IMG/VR virus record: IMGVR_UViG_3300048589_000303
Span: 1-38,227 of that record
Length of the DNA stretch: 38,227 nt
Direction: 5' to 3' (one strand)
Source: a virus
Shown in pieces: positions 5,899 to 15,847 of the stretch. Both the position numbers and the translations under genes were made by a program. Each line of letters opens with the position of its first letter. Positions within the stretch are counted from its first letter, which is position 1. The notes beneath the pieces were generated by a model. The model had not been told where the DNA came from. It worked only from the letters and a program-made list of their open reading frames with translations, and ran no database searches.

Positions 5899-7302
5899 TT
5901 ACACATCCCGCTCCCAGGAAAAGCCCCCGTCCCAGCGATAGAGCTCGTTTCCGTTGCCGCGCCGGATCTTTTCCTGCGCTTTCGGCCAGAGCCCGGTCTT
6001 CTTGCCGTAGGCGAGCCAAACTTGGCTCGGGGCGGAATTGAGATCGAACCGTTCCTCTGCCCCGGTCGTCGGATCAGTGAACCGGCCATACAGGCGGCGC
6101 AGGGACTCGAACGAATGCCCAGCCGGAATCGTGTGCTTGTCCGGCTCCGGTTCCGGCTGCGGCTCTTCTTCCGGGAGTTCAATTTCCAGCCCGAGGGCGT
6201 GCCAAAGATCAACACGGCGCATCAATTCCGGCCACAGGCCCCGGTTCCGGATGAACTCCGGGCAGTTCTTGCCGTCCGGCGCCCAATCGTGGTGCTGCTT
6301 GATATGGTTGATGTCCAGGTCCCACGCCCCAACATTGTTCCGGAAGAACCGGCCCGGGTTGGTGGCGATCTCATTGATGAGCCACGCCAGGTGCCAGAGC
6401 GTGCGGTCGAAGTTGCCGATCTGGATCGTCTCGATAGCGATGCTGTTGCGGTTGCCGGCGCCGTTGAATCCGTCGCTGGCGTGCCAGGCCGCTTCATCGA
6501 GCGGCAGTAGCTGAATGACTTTCGTCGGCCCGACAACGAAGTGAAACGACACCTGCGCTGGCCCGCCCCCGTTGTGAACGAACCACTTGTGCATGGTTTC
6601 GTCCGCGCCCGGCGACTGATTGCCGACCTCATGGACGGTGATCCAGTCGGGCGACGGCATCGGCAGCGCGGGCCGGTTCGCGCCAGGCGGGGTAATGGCG
6701 ATTTCGACCGGCGGGGCCGGTACGGGGATGACGCTCACGGCGTTCTCACTTTCTCCCGTTGCCGGGAACAGCCGTTCCATCACGGCCAGCAGCTTCGTGT
6801 CGTACTTGGCGTCTACGGCCCAGGTCGCCCGGTCGCCCGCGTAGATGCGATTCAGATCCTCGACGTTCGTGACCAGCGGGCAGGCCGGGTCGTTGTATTT
6901 CGCGCTCCACCGGCGCACCCAGCCGATCGCGGCCGGCGGCAGGATGATGCGCCCGGCACTGTTCCATTCCCGCAGCGCCACCAGCATCGACCAGACGTGC
7001 AGCGCAGCCGCTTCGGTGCCGTCGAGGATTTTGTACGGGGTTGGATCGCTCGAGCTGGTGATGCCGAGCCCGGCCGCGTTGAGTTCACGCCAGCGCCCTT
7101 CTGGCCCTCCCCCGCCCGTTTCGTGGTGCCATTGACTCAGCAGCACCGTATGTCGCAACCCAAATGCGACACAGAGGGCGACGAGCTCGCGCACGTAGTC
7201 GGCGGTGTCGGCCGGCCGCACATCGCGGGGCGAGGCCGCCCGGATGCGTTGCAGGGCGTCGGCGGCCGTGATCGCGTCGCGGCCGCGGATCGGGGTGGGC
7301 AT
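5899..7302 (-). CDS. Endolysin with N-acetylmuramoyl-L-alanine amidase domain
   Basis: A 467-residue cell-wall hydrolase. Residues 1-180 resemble a glucosaminidase/lysozyme-like domain (LLSQWHHETGGGG with possible catalytic Glu61). Residues 215-360 form an amidase type 2 (PGRP-like) domain: WITVHEVGN with Zn ligand His224, HFVVG, AWHAS, and QHHDWAPDGKNCPEF supplying His337 or His338 and Cys347. A Pro/Glu linker (375-388) leads to a C-terminal module of about 75 residues, perhaps for wall binding. The start at 7302 overlaps the preceding stop as TAATG. It has no signal peptide, so release would need a holin. Two enzymatic domains in one protein are common in phages of Gram-positive-type hosts. 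Confidence 0.85.
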   Translation of the reverse strand: MPTPIRGRDAITAADALQRIRAASPRDVRPADTADYVRELVALCVAFGLRHTVLLSQWHHETGGGGPEGRWRELNAAGLGITSSSDPTPYKILDGTEAAALHVWSMLVALREWNSAGRIILPPAAIGWVRRWSAKYNDPACPLVTNVEDLNRIYAGDRATWAVDAKYDTKLLAVMERLFPATGESENAVSVIPVPAPPVEIAITPPGANRPALPMPSPDWITVHEVGNQSPGADETMHKWFVHNGGGPAQVSFHFVVGPTKVIQLLPLDEAAWHASDGFNGAGNRNSIAIETIQIGNFDRTLWHLAWLINEIATNPGRFFRNNVGAWDLDINHIKQHHDWAPDGKNCPEFIRNRGLWPELMRRVDLWHALGLEIELPEEEPQPEPEPDKHTIPAGHSFESLRRLYGRFTDPTTGAEERFDLNSAPSQVWLAYGKKTGLWPKAQEKIRRGNGNELYRWDGGFSWERDV

Positions 7303-7676
7303 TACCGGGCTTCCTTTCGGTCGCGTTCGTCGTTGCGGTCTTCCAGGTCGGTCACGCAGCGCCAGAGCTTGAACGAGGCGACGATGCCGCCCAGGTAGAG
7401 GACGCCGATGATGAGCCGCATGATCTGGCGGGTGGTCAGGAAGCTGTGGCCAATCCACCCCTCCCGATCCGAGACCGTGAACAGGTAGGCGACGCCGATC
7501 ATGAATGTCAGGGCGGCGACGACCGAATAGAGCCGGACCAGCCAGACGCCGATCGAGGTCTGGATGCGGGTGCCGCGCACCATCAGCAGGGCCAGCCACG
7601 CTTTCCAGAGCGCGAACAGGACGGCGGGAACGCCGACGGCGGCAAAGGTGAGGGTCTCGAACAGCCGGTCGTTCAT
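7302..7676 (-). CDS. Membrane protein of the lysis region
   Basis: A 124-residue protein with three or four predicted membrane segments (about 8-32, 43-68, 84-104). The C-terminus is charged (DLEDRNDERDRKEAR). It begins at an ATG that overlaps the stop of the upstream gene as ATGA and ends overlapping the endolysin start. It could be a holin or a membrane accessory; it is longer than a typical class II holin. Confidence 0.65.
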   Translation of the reverse strand: MNDRLFETLTFAAVGVPAVLFALWKAWLALLMVRGTRIQTSIGVWLVRLYSVVAALTFMIGVAYLFTVSDREGWIGHSFLTTRQIMRLIIGVLYLGGIVASFKLWRCVTDLEDRNDERDRKEAR

Positions 7677-8142
7677 CGCTGCCTCCGATCGTGCCGATCG
7701 CGTATCCGGGCGAACAGTTCGTCCGCAGCGTAATTGCCGGTCGGTTCCGGATCGATCACGGGCGCGTAGGATCGGTTGGCGATGGCGCGGGCTTCGTTCG
7801 GTCCGACGGTCGCGACGATAAGCGGGTCGGTCGCCGTCGCTTCGCGGGCGTCGGGGAGGGATCGGCCGGCGCGGTGGTAGCACCAGAGCGCGAACCGGCG
7901 GAGGACTCGTGGTCCCGCAGGTCCTCGATGGCGCGTCGCCGGTCGAGCGCCTCCCGGAGCGCCCGGTTCTCCGCCTCGCACGTTTCGTAATCGATCAGGA
8001 TCGCGCCCAGGTCGAACGCGGCGTTCTTGATCGCCCTGATCCGCGCGATAGGCCGCAACCCGAGCGCCCGCCCGATCACCGTGATGGCGATCGTCAGCCC
8101 GCCAGTTACCAGTTCCGGTAGCCATTTGTGCCATGTCTCCAC
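7673..8142 (-). CDS. Membrane-anchored protein, apparently frameshifted
   Basis: The first frame starts with METWHKWLPELV at 8142, with one membrane segment (about residues 9-28) and a short coiled-coil-like stretch (ETCEAENRALREALDRRRAIEDL). After about 7900-7930 this frame turns into low-complexity, out-of-frame-looking sequence (ending 7756). The -1 frame there reads naturally (LRRFALWCYHRAGRSL to RIRDRHDRRQR) and ends at 7673, overlapping the next start as ATGA. It has no ATG, GTG or TTG of its own after the switch. The 470-bp total is two more than a multiple of three. A one-base deletion (mutation or assembly error) or ribosomal -1 slip would join both parts to about 155 residues. No canonical slippery heptamer is seen. 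Confidence 0.55.
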
Positions 8143-8205
8143 GTCCTTCTCGCCTTACGATCATTGGTCCCGTGGCGCTCATGCGCTCACTGTGCGCCGC
8201 TAACG

Positions 8206-8808
8206 TCACCGCGCCACCATCGCCCCGAGCGGAATCGCGATTCCGGTGCTGATGGCGTCGTTGACGACGCCGGTGCCGCCGGTGACGCGCGCCCGGCCCG
8301 CGATGTTGATGGACGATCCGGTGCCCTGCACGATCTTGTAATCAATGGCCATGCCGTCCCGTTCGCCGCTGGTGAGCGTGGTCTGCGTGCCGTCAACGGT
8401 CGAACCCGACGCCTCGATGCGAACGCAGGCGTAGATCGTCTGCCCGGCCGGAGCCGTGATCCCCATATGGGCCCACGCAATCACCAGATAGGGGATGCCG
8501 AGCAGCAGCGGCCCGAGGTTGCTGTTCGTGATCGTGGTGCCGCTCGTCGATGTGACGTTGGTGCCGGTGGCCGCGCCCTTGACGTTGACGGTGGTCAGAA
8601 TTTGCGGGGTCGCGTAGCTGATGCGCTCATACGGCAGTTCAATCGGCAGCCGTCGCGCGGCCTCATCCCGCATCCGGGCGAATTCACGTTCCAGCGTTTC
8701 GATCCGGGCCAGCAGGTCGGCCGGTTCGATGATGCCGAGCTGGCGCCGCATGCCGGCATCCATCTGGTCGCGGGGATCGATCAGGCGGGGGGCGTTGCGT
8801 CGGCTCAT
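8206..8808 (-). CDS. Tail tip/fibre-type protein
   Basis: A 200-residue protein. Residues 28-55 form a coiled coil (LLARIETLEREFARMRDEAARRL), and the rest is beta-rich with many Thr, Ser and Gly (TTVNVKGAATGTNVTSTSGT), ending in a pattern seen in trimeric fibre tips (GTGSSINIAGRARVTGG). The start overlaps the preceding stop as ATGA. It follows the baseplate-like gene and precedes lysis genes, the usual place for host-recognition fibres. The assignment rests on composition and position. Confidence 0.6.
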   Translation of the reverse strand: MSRRNAPRLIDPRDQMDAGMRRQLGIIEPADLLARIETLEREFARMRDEAARRLPIELPYERISYATPQILTTVNVKGAATGTNVTSTSGTTITNSNLGPLLLGIPYLVIAWAHMGITAPAGQTIYACVRIEASGSTVDGTQTTLTSGERDGMAIDYKIVQGTGSSINIAGRARVTGGTGVVNDAISTGIAIPLGAMVAR

Positions 8809-9800
8809 CCCAGCGCCCTCCGTTCGGTGACGATGCCGCTGCAGCCCATGACGCGGCGATCGTCGAGCGTGCGCCCCACGATCCGCACGGCCAGCTGCAC
8901 GGAAATCGACGGCAACAGACAGCAGATCGTGTCGCCCTCCCGGAACGCCGCGAACGCGCTGTCCACGTTGAGCAGGCCGAACTCGATGGCCTGTCCAGAC
9001 GCCGCCAGTTCGTTGACCGTGCCGATGGCCCGGTTGCGGATATGGACGGCATGGGAGCCGCCCGGAATGCCCGCCGATCCCTGCCGCCGCCCGACCGCGG
9101 TGATGCTGGCCGGATTGGTGACCGTGATCGTCTGCATGGCTTGATGGCGGTCGTTGAGCGGATAGGCTTGCAGGTCGTTGATGACCGGGTCGAGCGACGT
9201 CGGCAGTCGCCAGTCGGCGATGTGGCGCCCTTCGCAGACCTGCACGGTGCCGGTCAGGTCGGTGCCCTTGCGGCCCCAGTGGAAGGCCAGCGTGTCCGGA
9301 TCGATCCACCATTCCTGCCCGGTTTGGGAGGCGTGGCTGTCGAGCGCCTGCCGCAGGTCGCCGCCGTCGAACGGGAACGAAACCGGCAGCCCGAAGTCGT
9401 CGGCGGTGCGCGCCTGGACCGGATTCCCGAGCCCGCGCACGCTGGCCGAGATGGCTTCCAGCGCCACCGTGCCAGGCATCCCGTAGAGCGGGCGATTGCG
9501 GCGCGGCATCCGGATTGCATTGAACGCCGATTCGAACGACGAGGCCGCCACCTCGGTGGTGCCGTCGCCGTTCGGTTGCACGTCGCCGATCACCCCGCCC
9601 CATGTGCCGGCGTCGTCGTCCTCCACCACGATCCAGTGGCCGCGCAGCTCGTCGTTCAGCCCCGCCGTGACCAGATCGGACGACAACACTTCCGCCGACA
9701 GGGAGCCGGACCCACCCACGACCCATGAGCGCGAGACGCCCGTGACCGGAACGCGCTGTGTGCCAAATCCCCTCGGGTCGCTGATCAGGACGGTGCTCAT
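8805..9800 (-). CDS. Tail baseplate hub / Gp37-like tail protein
   Basis: A 331-residue protein. The N-terminal half (VTGVSRSWVVGGSGSLSAEV, DELRGHWIVVEDDDAGTWGG) resembles siphovirus tail-tip proteins of the ReqiPepy6 Gp37-like type, which take the place of the baseplate hub. The middle has alternating beta segments and a YPLND region, the C-terminus a short beta domain with a REGDTICCLLP motif. It starts as ATGA overlapping the Dit-like gene. It lies right after the distal tail gene, as expected. The family assignment is by remembered pattern, moderate. Confidence 0.65.
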   Translation of the reverse strand: MSTVLISDPRGFGTQRVPVTGVSRSWVVGGSGSLSAEVLSSDLVTAGLNDELRGHWIVVEDDDAGTWGGVIGDVQPNGDGTTEVAASSFESAFNAIRMPRRNRPLYGMPGTVALEAISASVRGLGNPVQARTADDFGLPVSFPFDGGDLRQALDSHASQTGQEWWIDPDTLAFHWGRKGTDLTGTVQVCEGRHIADWRLPTSLDPVINDLQAYPLNDRHQAMQTITVTNPASITAVGRRQGSAGIPGGSHAVHIRNRAIGTVNELAASGQAIEFGLLNVDSAFAAFREGDTICCLLPSISVQLAVRIVGRTLDDRRVMGCSGIVTERRALG

Positions 9801-12586
9801 CCGTGCACCGCCGGGGTGTATTCGACATCGACCGCGCAGACGACGCCGGTTTCGTCCGCGGCCAGCGTCACGCTGTGGTCGCCCGGACTGACCCAGAGCC
9901 AGCGCGGGGCCAGCCGTCGCGTGCCGTCGGCCGCCACCTTGAGCACGCGGTAGGCCAGCGGTGGGACCGTGCGCACCTCGGTGCCGTTGTCCTCGATCCA
10001 CGCTCGCATGGTTTCGCCGTCGATGACCAGCGATTCATCGGCCAGCAGGACGATGTAGCGCCCGGTCGTTTCCGGCGCGATCTGCACCCGCTGAATCTCG
10101 GTGGCGACGTTCAGGGCATCGACGCTGTTGACGATGATGTCCCGGTACAAGACGAACGCCGGGGTCTCGGCGGTCAGGCTCGATTGCGTGATCGTCGATT
10201 GGTCGAGCGTCAGGTGCAGGTAGGTGTGATTGCGCCCGGTGGCTACGTAGTCCTTGTTCCGGATCACGTAGCGGGAGGTTGAATCCGGGGTGCCGCCCGG
10301 CCACGAGGCGACGGTCAGGTTGTCGGTGCCGTTGTCGGTAATGGCGACGGTCTGCCCGGCCCCGACTCCGCTGACGATGCGGACGGTGCCGCCGATATAC
10401 TGGTCGGCGATCCATTCCTTCGAGCTATCCGTGAGCGTGGTGGCGGTGGCCGAAGTGGCGCTGCCGTCGTCGCCGCGCCACGATGCCCCGATCTCATCGC
10501 CGCCGTTCGGAATCACGAACAGCCCGACCGCGTAGGTATCGTCTTCCAACGTCAGGTTCTGGATCGCTTCGTTGCCGAGCGACGTGTTTGGGGTGGCGTC
10601 CTCGAACTCGTGCGTCCATGCCGTCGCGCCGTTCTCCTGCCGCGAACCCGCCACCAGCGTGCACATGCTGTTCGGGTTCTTCCACTGGTAATCGAAGCGC
10701 CAGTTGGTGATCTTGACCGGCAACGTGATCGAGACGCCGTCGAACCCGCCCGAATCCTTCAGATCGGGCGCGCCCTCCCAGCGCCGGTTGGCATCGAAGA
10801 TGGCGAAATAGTCGTAATTCGTGCCACTGGCCGGATCGAAGGCCGTGTTCCATTTCTGGTTGAAGATGTCGTTATTGTCGTAATAGGTGTCAAGCGCCCA
10901 CGAACCCGGCACATCGAGGCTGTACTTGCTTGGCTGTTTCTGGCCCGATTCCAGCCACCACAGGCCGCGTTGGCGGTTGCTGCGTTCCGTCTTGCGCACC
11001 GGGTAAACCCACCGGGAATTACTCGACATGAACAACGCCACCGAAACGCCGTTCGACAGCGCTCCGCCCCCGAGCGCCGCGTGCGTGACGGTGGTTGTGC
11101 TGCTATCGGTGATCTCAATCGTGGTTCCGGCCTGTGCGCCACTCAGGATCGTCATGTAGCCGCCGATCCAGCGGTCAACCTCCGAGCCTAATCCCGTCGG
11201 GATGTTGGTCACGGTCGATGAGCTGCCCGTTGTCGTCGTGACGTAGGCGTGCCCGATGTCGAACGCCGGGGCGGTGGTTGAATCGAAGATGTGATTGACG
11301 CCCGGCAGCACCGTCTGATCGGAAAGCAGGAGCGTGTAGGTGGCCGATTCGCCGGGGGCCAGGTGCCCGATCACCATCCACAGGTAGCTTTGCGCCGAGT
11401 CGTAATCGGTGATCTCGCACGGCTGCGGCGTGCCGTCCCGGAGCAGCGCCCAATAGGTGCCGGTGGTGTCGCCGCCGGTGTTGTCGCCGAGGTCGATGCG
11501 GTACGGGTGGTTGACCAGCGAGTTGTCGCCGTCGTTGGTCAGGGTGAATTCTCGGGCGTAGATCGCCTGCGGGAAATTTCCGGCCGGGGTGGCGATCAAC
11601 TTCAGGTGCGTCGGGGCGGTGCCCGAGACCGCGAATTCGGTGGAGGTGAACGGCCCGGTCACGAACTCGAACGCATCGAAGTAGGCGGTGCCGGTATCGC
11701 CTGCGCCGATCAGGACTTGTGCCCCGATCTTGCAGTAATCGGTGTTGGCTGGGGCCACGCCGTTGGCGAGTGAGAGGGTTTCCCACACGTTGTCGCTCTG
11801 GCCGCCGATCCAGTTGCCGCCGCTCGACCCGATCAGGGAATCGGCGCTGTTGTAGAACCCGATGTATGGCCGGGCATCGACCCCGTTCCCGTCAAGCTCC
11901 TGCCCGTTGGTCGTTCGCACTGCGCACTTGAGTTCAACCACGTCACCTTCACTGGCCGGAAACTCCGTGTCGTTCATCACGTAGACCGTGCCACCCGCCC
12001 CGGTGTTCGCGCTCACCACGAGCTTGCCGGAACCCGCGCTGTCATGGAACACCCCGGCGTCCCGGCTGAACGCGCTCGTGACGTTGGCGGGATCGCTGCC
12101 CTTCGTCCATCCGGTCGTGTTCGTAGCGAATGAGGCGTTGGTGATCGCGGTCGGCGCGACGACGTTGGCCTCCGTTTCGAGGGTGTCGGAGTGCCAGCGC
12201 GGATCGGTGGTCAGCCACGTCACCGAGACCATATCGACGTCCTGATGGCGGGTGTAGCCGCTGGGGCGCGAGACAACGGCCCGGCAGGTCCATTCAGTCG
12301 CCCCGTTGTCGGGGGTCATGACCAGTTCGCCTTCGTCGGTGTCGAGCGGGTTGAGCAGCGACGTGAGCGTGCCCAGCCAGGTCAGCAGGGGATCGGTGCC
12401 GGTGGTTTTGAACCAGGCGGTGATGGTGCGTTCGGTGAAGGTGACGTCGGTGATGACGCTGGTGGTGCCGGCCCGGTCAGCCGTCGCGATCACGGGCGAC
12501 CACTGGTCGCGCCCGATCTCGAACGGAATCCCGTTGTCGAGCTGGTAATCCTCGAATTCGATGCCACGCCAGCTGACGATGTGCAT
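9797..12586 (-). CDS. Distal tail (Dit-like) protein with carbohydrate-binding modules
   Basis: A 929-residue tail protein. Residues 1-135 look like a siphovirus distal tail/Dit N-terminus (WRGIEFEDYQLDNG, ending VSVTWLTTDPRWHSD). Residues 145-312 look like a jelly-roll carbohydrate-binding module (NASFATNTTGWTKGSDPANV, YCKIGAQVLIG). Residues 340-435 resemble the DUF2341 type domain (REFTLTNDGDNSLVNHPYRI). Two copies of a roughly 60-residue beta module sit at about 455-520 and 712-776, related to one in the major tail protein. A C-terminal beta domain closes the protein. GGAGG six bases before ATG 12586 supports the start. It is likely the adsorption device reading cell-surface sugar. Evolved Dit proteins with inserted CBMs are known. 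Confidence 0.75.
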   Translation of the reverse strand: MHIVSWRGIEFEDYQLDNGIPFEIGRDQWSPVIATADRAGTTSVITDVTFTERTITAWFKTTGTDPLLTWLGTLTSLLNPLDTDEGELVMTPDNGATEWTCRAVVSRPSGYTRHQDVDMVSVTWLTTDPRWHSDTLETEANVVAPTAITNASFATNTTGWTKGSDPANVTSAFSRDAGVFHDSAGSGKLVVSANTGAGGTVYVMNDTEFPASEGDVVELKCAVRTTNGQELDGNGVDARPYIGFYNSADSLIGSSGGNWIGGQSDNVWETLSLANGVAPANTDYCKIGAQVLIGAGDTGTAYFDAFEFVTGPFTSTEFAVSGTAPTHLKLIATPAGNFPQAIYAREFTLTNDGDNSLVNHPYRIDLGDNTGGDTTGTYWALLRDGTPQPCEITDYDSAQSYLWMVIGHLAPGESATYTLLLSDQTVLPGVNHIFDSTTAPAFDIGHAYVTTTTGSSSTVTNIPTGLGSEVDRWIGGYMTILSGAQAGTTIEITDSSTTTVTHAALGGGALSNGVSVALFMSSNSRWVYPVRKTERSNRQRGLWWLESGQKQPSKYSLDVPGSWALDTYYDNNDIFNQKWNTAFDPASGTNYDYFAIFDANRRWEGAPDLKDSGGFDGVSITLPVKITNWRFDYQWKNPNSMCTLVAGSRQENGATAWTHEFEDATPNTSLGNEAIQNLTLEDDTYAVGLFVIPNGGDEIGASWRGDDGSATSATATTLTDSSKEWIADQYIGGTVRIVSGVGAGQTVAITDNGTDNLTVASWPGGTPDSTSRYVIRNKDYVATGRNHTYLHLTLDQSTITQSSLTAETPAFVLYRDIIVNSVDALNVATEIQRVQIAPETTGRYIVLLADESLVIDGETMRAWIEDNGTEVRTVPPLAYRVLKVAADGTRRLAPRWLWVSPGDHSVTLAADETGVVCAVDVEYTPAVHG

Positions 12587-12589
12587 GCC

Positions 12590-15500
12590 TTACCTCCGCC
12601 CGTTCCGGGAGCGCGCCAGATCGTGCGACCGCTGCGCAAACCGGCTCCGATCGAGCGTGACCGTCTGAAAGACGGGTCCGTAGTAGGTGGGACCGTTGCC
12701 GCCGCCCTGCGCCCGGTCGGTCAGGTCACGGGTGGCGGGTGCGGGCAGCACCGACGTGCCGCGCGGCACGCTGTAGTAGTCGTGGTTGACGGCCAGCACG
12801 TTTGGCCCACCCGGATAGCGCAGCAGTTCCGGCCCGGCCTCGGCGGCTTCAATGACGATGCCCCCGCCCGCGTAGCCGTCGATCACCCCGCCGTGCAGGG
12901 CGGCGCGCCCGGCTGCGGCCAGCGATCCGCCGTCGATGCCAACGGTGGTGACGTAGGTGGTGACCGACCGGCCATCCATCGCGTTCAGCAACGCGAGCAC
13001 CCGGCTCAGACGGCCCTCGACGTCGTTGTCGGTCATCTTGACGTCGATGCCGAACGCCTCACCGATCACCCCCGCGAACAGCGTCACGGCATCGGTCAGG
13101 TTTTCAATCGCGACATTGGCCGAATCGACATCGCCGAAGTTGACCGATAGCACGCCGTCGGGTTCGGTAAGTAATCCCATGCTCAGCAACATCGCTTTCA
13201 GTTGCGGGTCCGCATTGGCGATTTCGAGCACCATGTTCGCCGTCGATGCCTGCATGGCTTCGCTCGACGACGCCGCCGCCAGTTGCGCCAGTTCGAGCGC
13301 CTGCGCGGTTTTGGCCTGATCGAGGAAGCCGAGCGAGACCAGTTGCTGTTCGGCGGGCATGTCGGCGATGGTGTCCACGTAGGCGGCGTGTTCTTCGGCC
13401 AGTTGCGCCATGAGCGGTAACTGCTTGGCTTGAATCCGCAGCGCGTCTTCCTGGACGGAGTTGTTGGCCAGCATGATCCGGTGGTTGGCTTCCAGCCCGT
13501 CCCGGTACGTCTTGTCGCTGATCAGGCCTTTCTGGTTCAGGTCGTTGAGGGTGCTGGTGGCCTTGTTGCCTTCGGTCAGGCTGTTCGACCAGTCCCAGAT
13601 GCTTTCGGAGAGCCGGGCGAAATTCTGGGCCGTCCCGACGACGCCGCCAAAGGTGCTATCGAGCACCGACGCGGGATTCATGTCAGCCGCCGATTCGCGC
13701 ACGCTATCGGCGAGTTGCCCGTATTCCTCGGCCAGTTCCGCGATGACGGCCAGCGATGTTTCAGACGATCGGGTGCCGTACTCGATGGATTTTGCGTAGG
13801 TGTCAGCGTAGTCCGATGCGAGTGCCAGAACCTTCGATCCGGCGTCTACCGCGTAGACGTATTCGCGGACGGACTTCCACGCCGCCCCCGCTGCGGCCGC
13901 GCCTTCGATCAAGGCGGTATTGATTTCGAGTTGACCCATCGAGAAGGCGCGCAGTGTCCGGGGGTCGGTGATGCCAACGACATCGGGCGCCATCGGTTCC
14001 GCGCCGGACCAGAGGTTCGCCCGTTGCCGTTCGATTTCCCGATCAGCGGCGAGTGTTTGGGTTTTCAGAAGCTGCGCGGCGGCGACTTCCTGCGCAATCA
14101 ACGCATCGGTCAGGATGTCCGCAGACCGTGCCTGCTCTTGTGTCGCCGTTGTGTTAGAGGTGAGTGCCGTGGTTTGTGCTTGCGTCGCGGTCGTTACGCC
14201 GGTTGCGGCCGTCGCTACGTCGTCCATCGACGCGGCAAGGTTGGCGTTCCCGGCTGTGGCGACGTCGGTCGAATCGCCCCACCCCTGAACTTCGTGATTG
14301 ATGTCATTCAGCGTATCGTGAAGAATCTTCCAGTCGCCAGCCAGTTGATCGCTGGCCTGGAATTCGCTCCATGCCGCCGTAGCATCACGGATCGCGTCCA
14401 CATTGCCAGATGAAATGATGGCGGCAAGGTCGTACTGCATATTTGAGATTTTGTAGCCGGCTTCCTCCGCACTGGCCCCGAATTCATTGATGTACTCCGT
14501 CATCTGGATCATTTGCGGCAGGATCATCGGCGAGACGTTTCCGCCCGCTTGCCACGCCTGGAACTCGTCGCCAAATTCGTTCCACAGAGATTGAAAGCCA
14601 GCAAGATCGTTTGTCGCTTCGTCAAGCCCCGCCGTGATCCCTGTGAACAAGGTATCGGCAGCGGTCAGGGTGGCGGCATCGGCGGCCGATTGTCCGAGCG
14701 TGGTATAGGATGCGGCCAGCGCATCGACCGCCATCTGTGAACTACTGGACACCTCTTCAACATCGGTCAGGGCGCCATAGAGTTCGATTGCGCCATAGGT
14801 TGCCAACCCCAACCCGGCGATGATTCCCACCGGGCCGATCAGCGCGGGGGCGAGTGCAATCAATGAGGTGAACGCGCCCGCGCTCTTGAGTCCCATCAGT
14901 CCCTTGCCGAGCTGCGCAATGCCGCCCGCCGCAATGCCGGCCTGCAGCCCGAACGATCCCAGCCCCGCCGCCACCTCACCGACCGGGCCGGTGAAGTTCA
15001 CGAATGCGAGTACGGCATCCTGTGTGTCGTTGGCGAGTTGCTGCACGCGCCCCGTGGTCGTATCGGCGGCGTCACCGGCTGCCCCGATCGCGAACTCGGA
15101 TTGCTCCATCAGGGCGTTGAACCGGAACGCCCCCGCCTCGGCGTTGCTCATGGAGAGCGTGAGGTTGTCCTGATCGATCGCCGCCTGGTTCATCGTCAGG
15201 CCGAGCATTTCAGCGGATTCAGCTTCACCACGAATGGCCGCTGCGACCCGCTGCGCCGCGTCTGCGAGCGTGGTGCCGTTCACCGCGGCCAAATCGGCGC
15301 TGGTGACGATGAGCTGCTGGATCTGCCCGTCAGTCAGTTCATAGTTGCGTTTGAGCGTGCCCATGATGTTGGCCGCTTCAATCGCCTGATCGTTTGAAAA
15401 TGTCGTCGAACCCTGAATCGTGTTGGCGAGATCGATGTACGATTGAGCGGCTTCCCCGTAGGTCCGATTCAGCGCCATGATGGCGACTTCATGGTCCCGT

Positions 15501-15835
15501 GCCTGACCGGCGTACATGGTGAACGCGGTGCCGAGAATCGCCAGCCCCGCTACGGTGTCCTGGGCGGATCGCCGGTAGTCGCCGAGCGACCGGGCAGACT
15601 GGTCAATGGACGTGCTGGCCTCTTCCGCCGCCCGGCCGGTTTCCTTGAATCGATCGTCGAGCGGATCGATCGCCCGCACCGCTTCATCGGCGGCCGGCTT
15701 GAGCTTCTTGGCGGAGCCGGTAGCGTCGTCAAGCGCCGGGCCGATCTTTTCGGCGGAGTCGATCACGGCGTCGAATACCTTGGTGGCATTGTTGACGCCG
15801 GTAATCGTGATTTTCAGATCGCCGCCTCTATCCAT
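12590..15835 (-). CDS. Tail tape measure protein
   Basis: A 1081-residue, Ala-rich, mostly helical protein that sets tail length. It starts with a short beta part (LKITITGVNNATKVFDAVID), then long helices (about 20-280), with hydrophobic segments at about 281-354 (including LIALAPALIGPVGIIAGLGL) typical of TMPs. The C-terminus has YAGGGIVIEAAEAGPELLRY, a motif common at the ends of tape measure proteins. It follows the frameshifted chaperone pair, as expected. At about 0.15 nm per residue, the tail would be roughly 160 nm; that estimate uses the general rule and not a measurement. Confidence 0.93.
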   Translation of the reverse strand: MDRGGDLKITITGVNNATKVFDAVIDSAEKIGPALDDATGSAKKLKPAADEAVRAIDPLDDRFKETGRAAEEASTSIDQSARSLGDYRRSAQDTVAGLAILGTAFTMYAGQARDHEVAIMALNRTYGEAAQSYIDLANTIQGSTTFSNDQAIEAANIMGTLKRNYELTDGQIQQLIVTSADLAAVNGTTLADAAQRVAAAIRGEAESAEMLGLTMNQAAIDQDNLTLSMSNAEAGAFRFNALMEQSEFAIGAAGDAADTTTGRVQQLANDTQDAVLAFVNFTGPVGEVAAGLGSFGLQAGIAAGGIAQLGKGLMGLKSAGAFTSLIALAPALIGPVGIIAGLGLATYGAIELYGALTDVEEVSSSSQMAVDALAASYTTLGQSAADAATLTAADTLFTGITAGLDEATNDLAGFQSLWNEFGDEFQAWQAGGNVSPMILPQMIQMTEYINEFGASAEEAGYKISNMQYDLAAIISSGNVDAIRDATAAWSEFQASDQLAGDWKILHDTLNDINHEVQGWGDSTDVATAGNANLAASMDDVATAATGVTTATQAQTTALTSNTTATQEQARSADILTDALIAQEVAAAQLLKTQTLAADREIERQRANLWSGAEPMAPDVVGITDPRTLRAFSMGQLEINTALIEGAAAAGAAWKSVREYVYAVDAGSKVLALASDYADTYAKSIEYGTRSSETSLAVIAELAEEYGQLADSVRESAADMNPASVLDSTFGGVVGTAQNFARLSESIWDWSNSLTEGNKATSTLNDLNQKGLISDKTYRDGLEANHRIMLANNSVQEDALRIQAKQLPLMAQLAEEHAAYVDTIADMPAEQQLVSLGFLDQAKTAQALELAQLAAASSSEAMQASTANMVLEIANADPQLKAMLLSMGLLTEPDGVLSVNFGDVDSANVAIENLTDAVTLFAGVIGEAFGIDVKMTDNDVEGRLSRVLALLNAMDGRSVTTYVTTVGIDGGSLAAAGRAALHGGVIDGYAGGGIVIEAAEAGPELLRYPGGPNVLAVNHDYYSVPRGTSVLPAPATRDLTDRAQGGGNGPTYYGPVFQTVTLDRSRFAQRSHDLARSRNGRR

Positions 15836-15847
15836 CTCACTGCCTGC

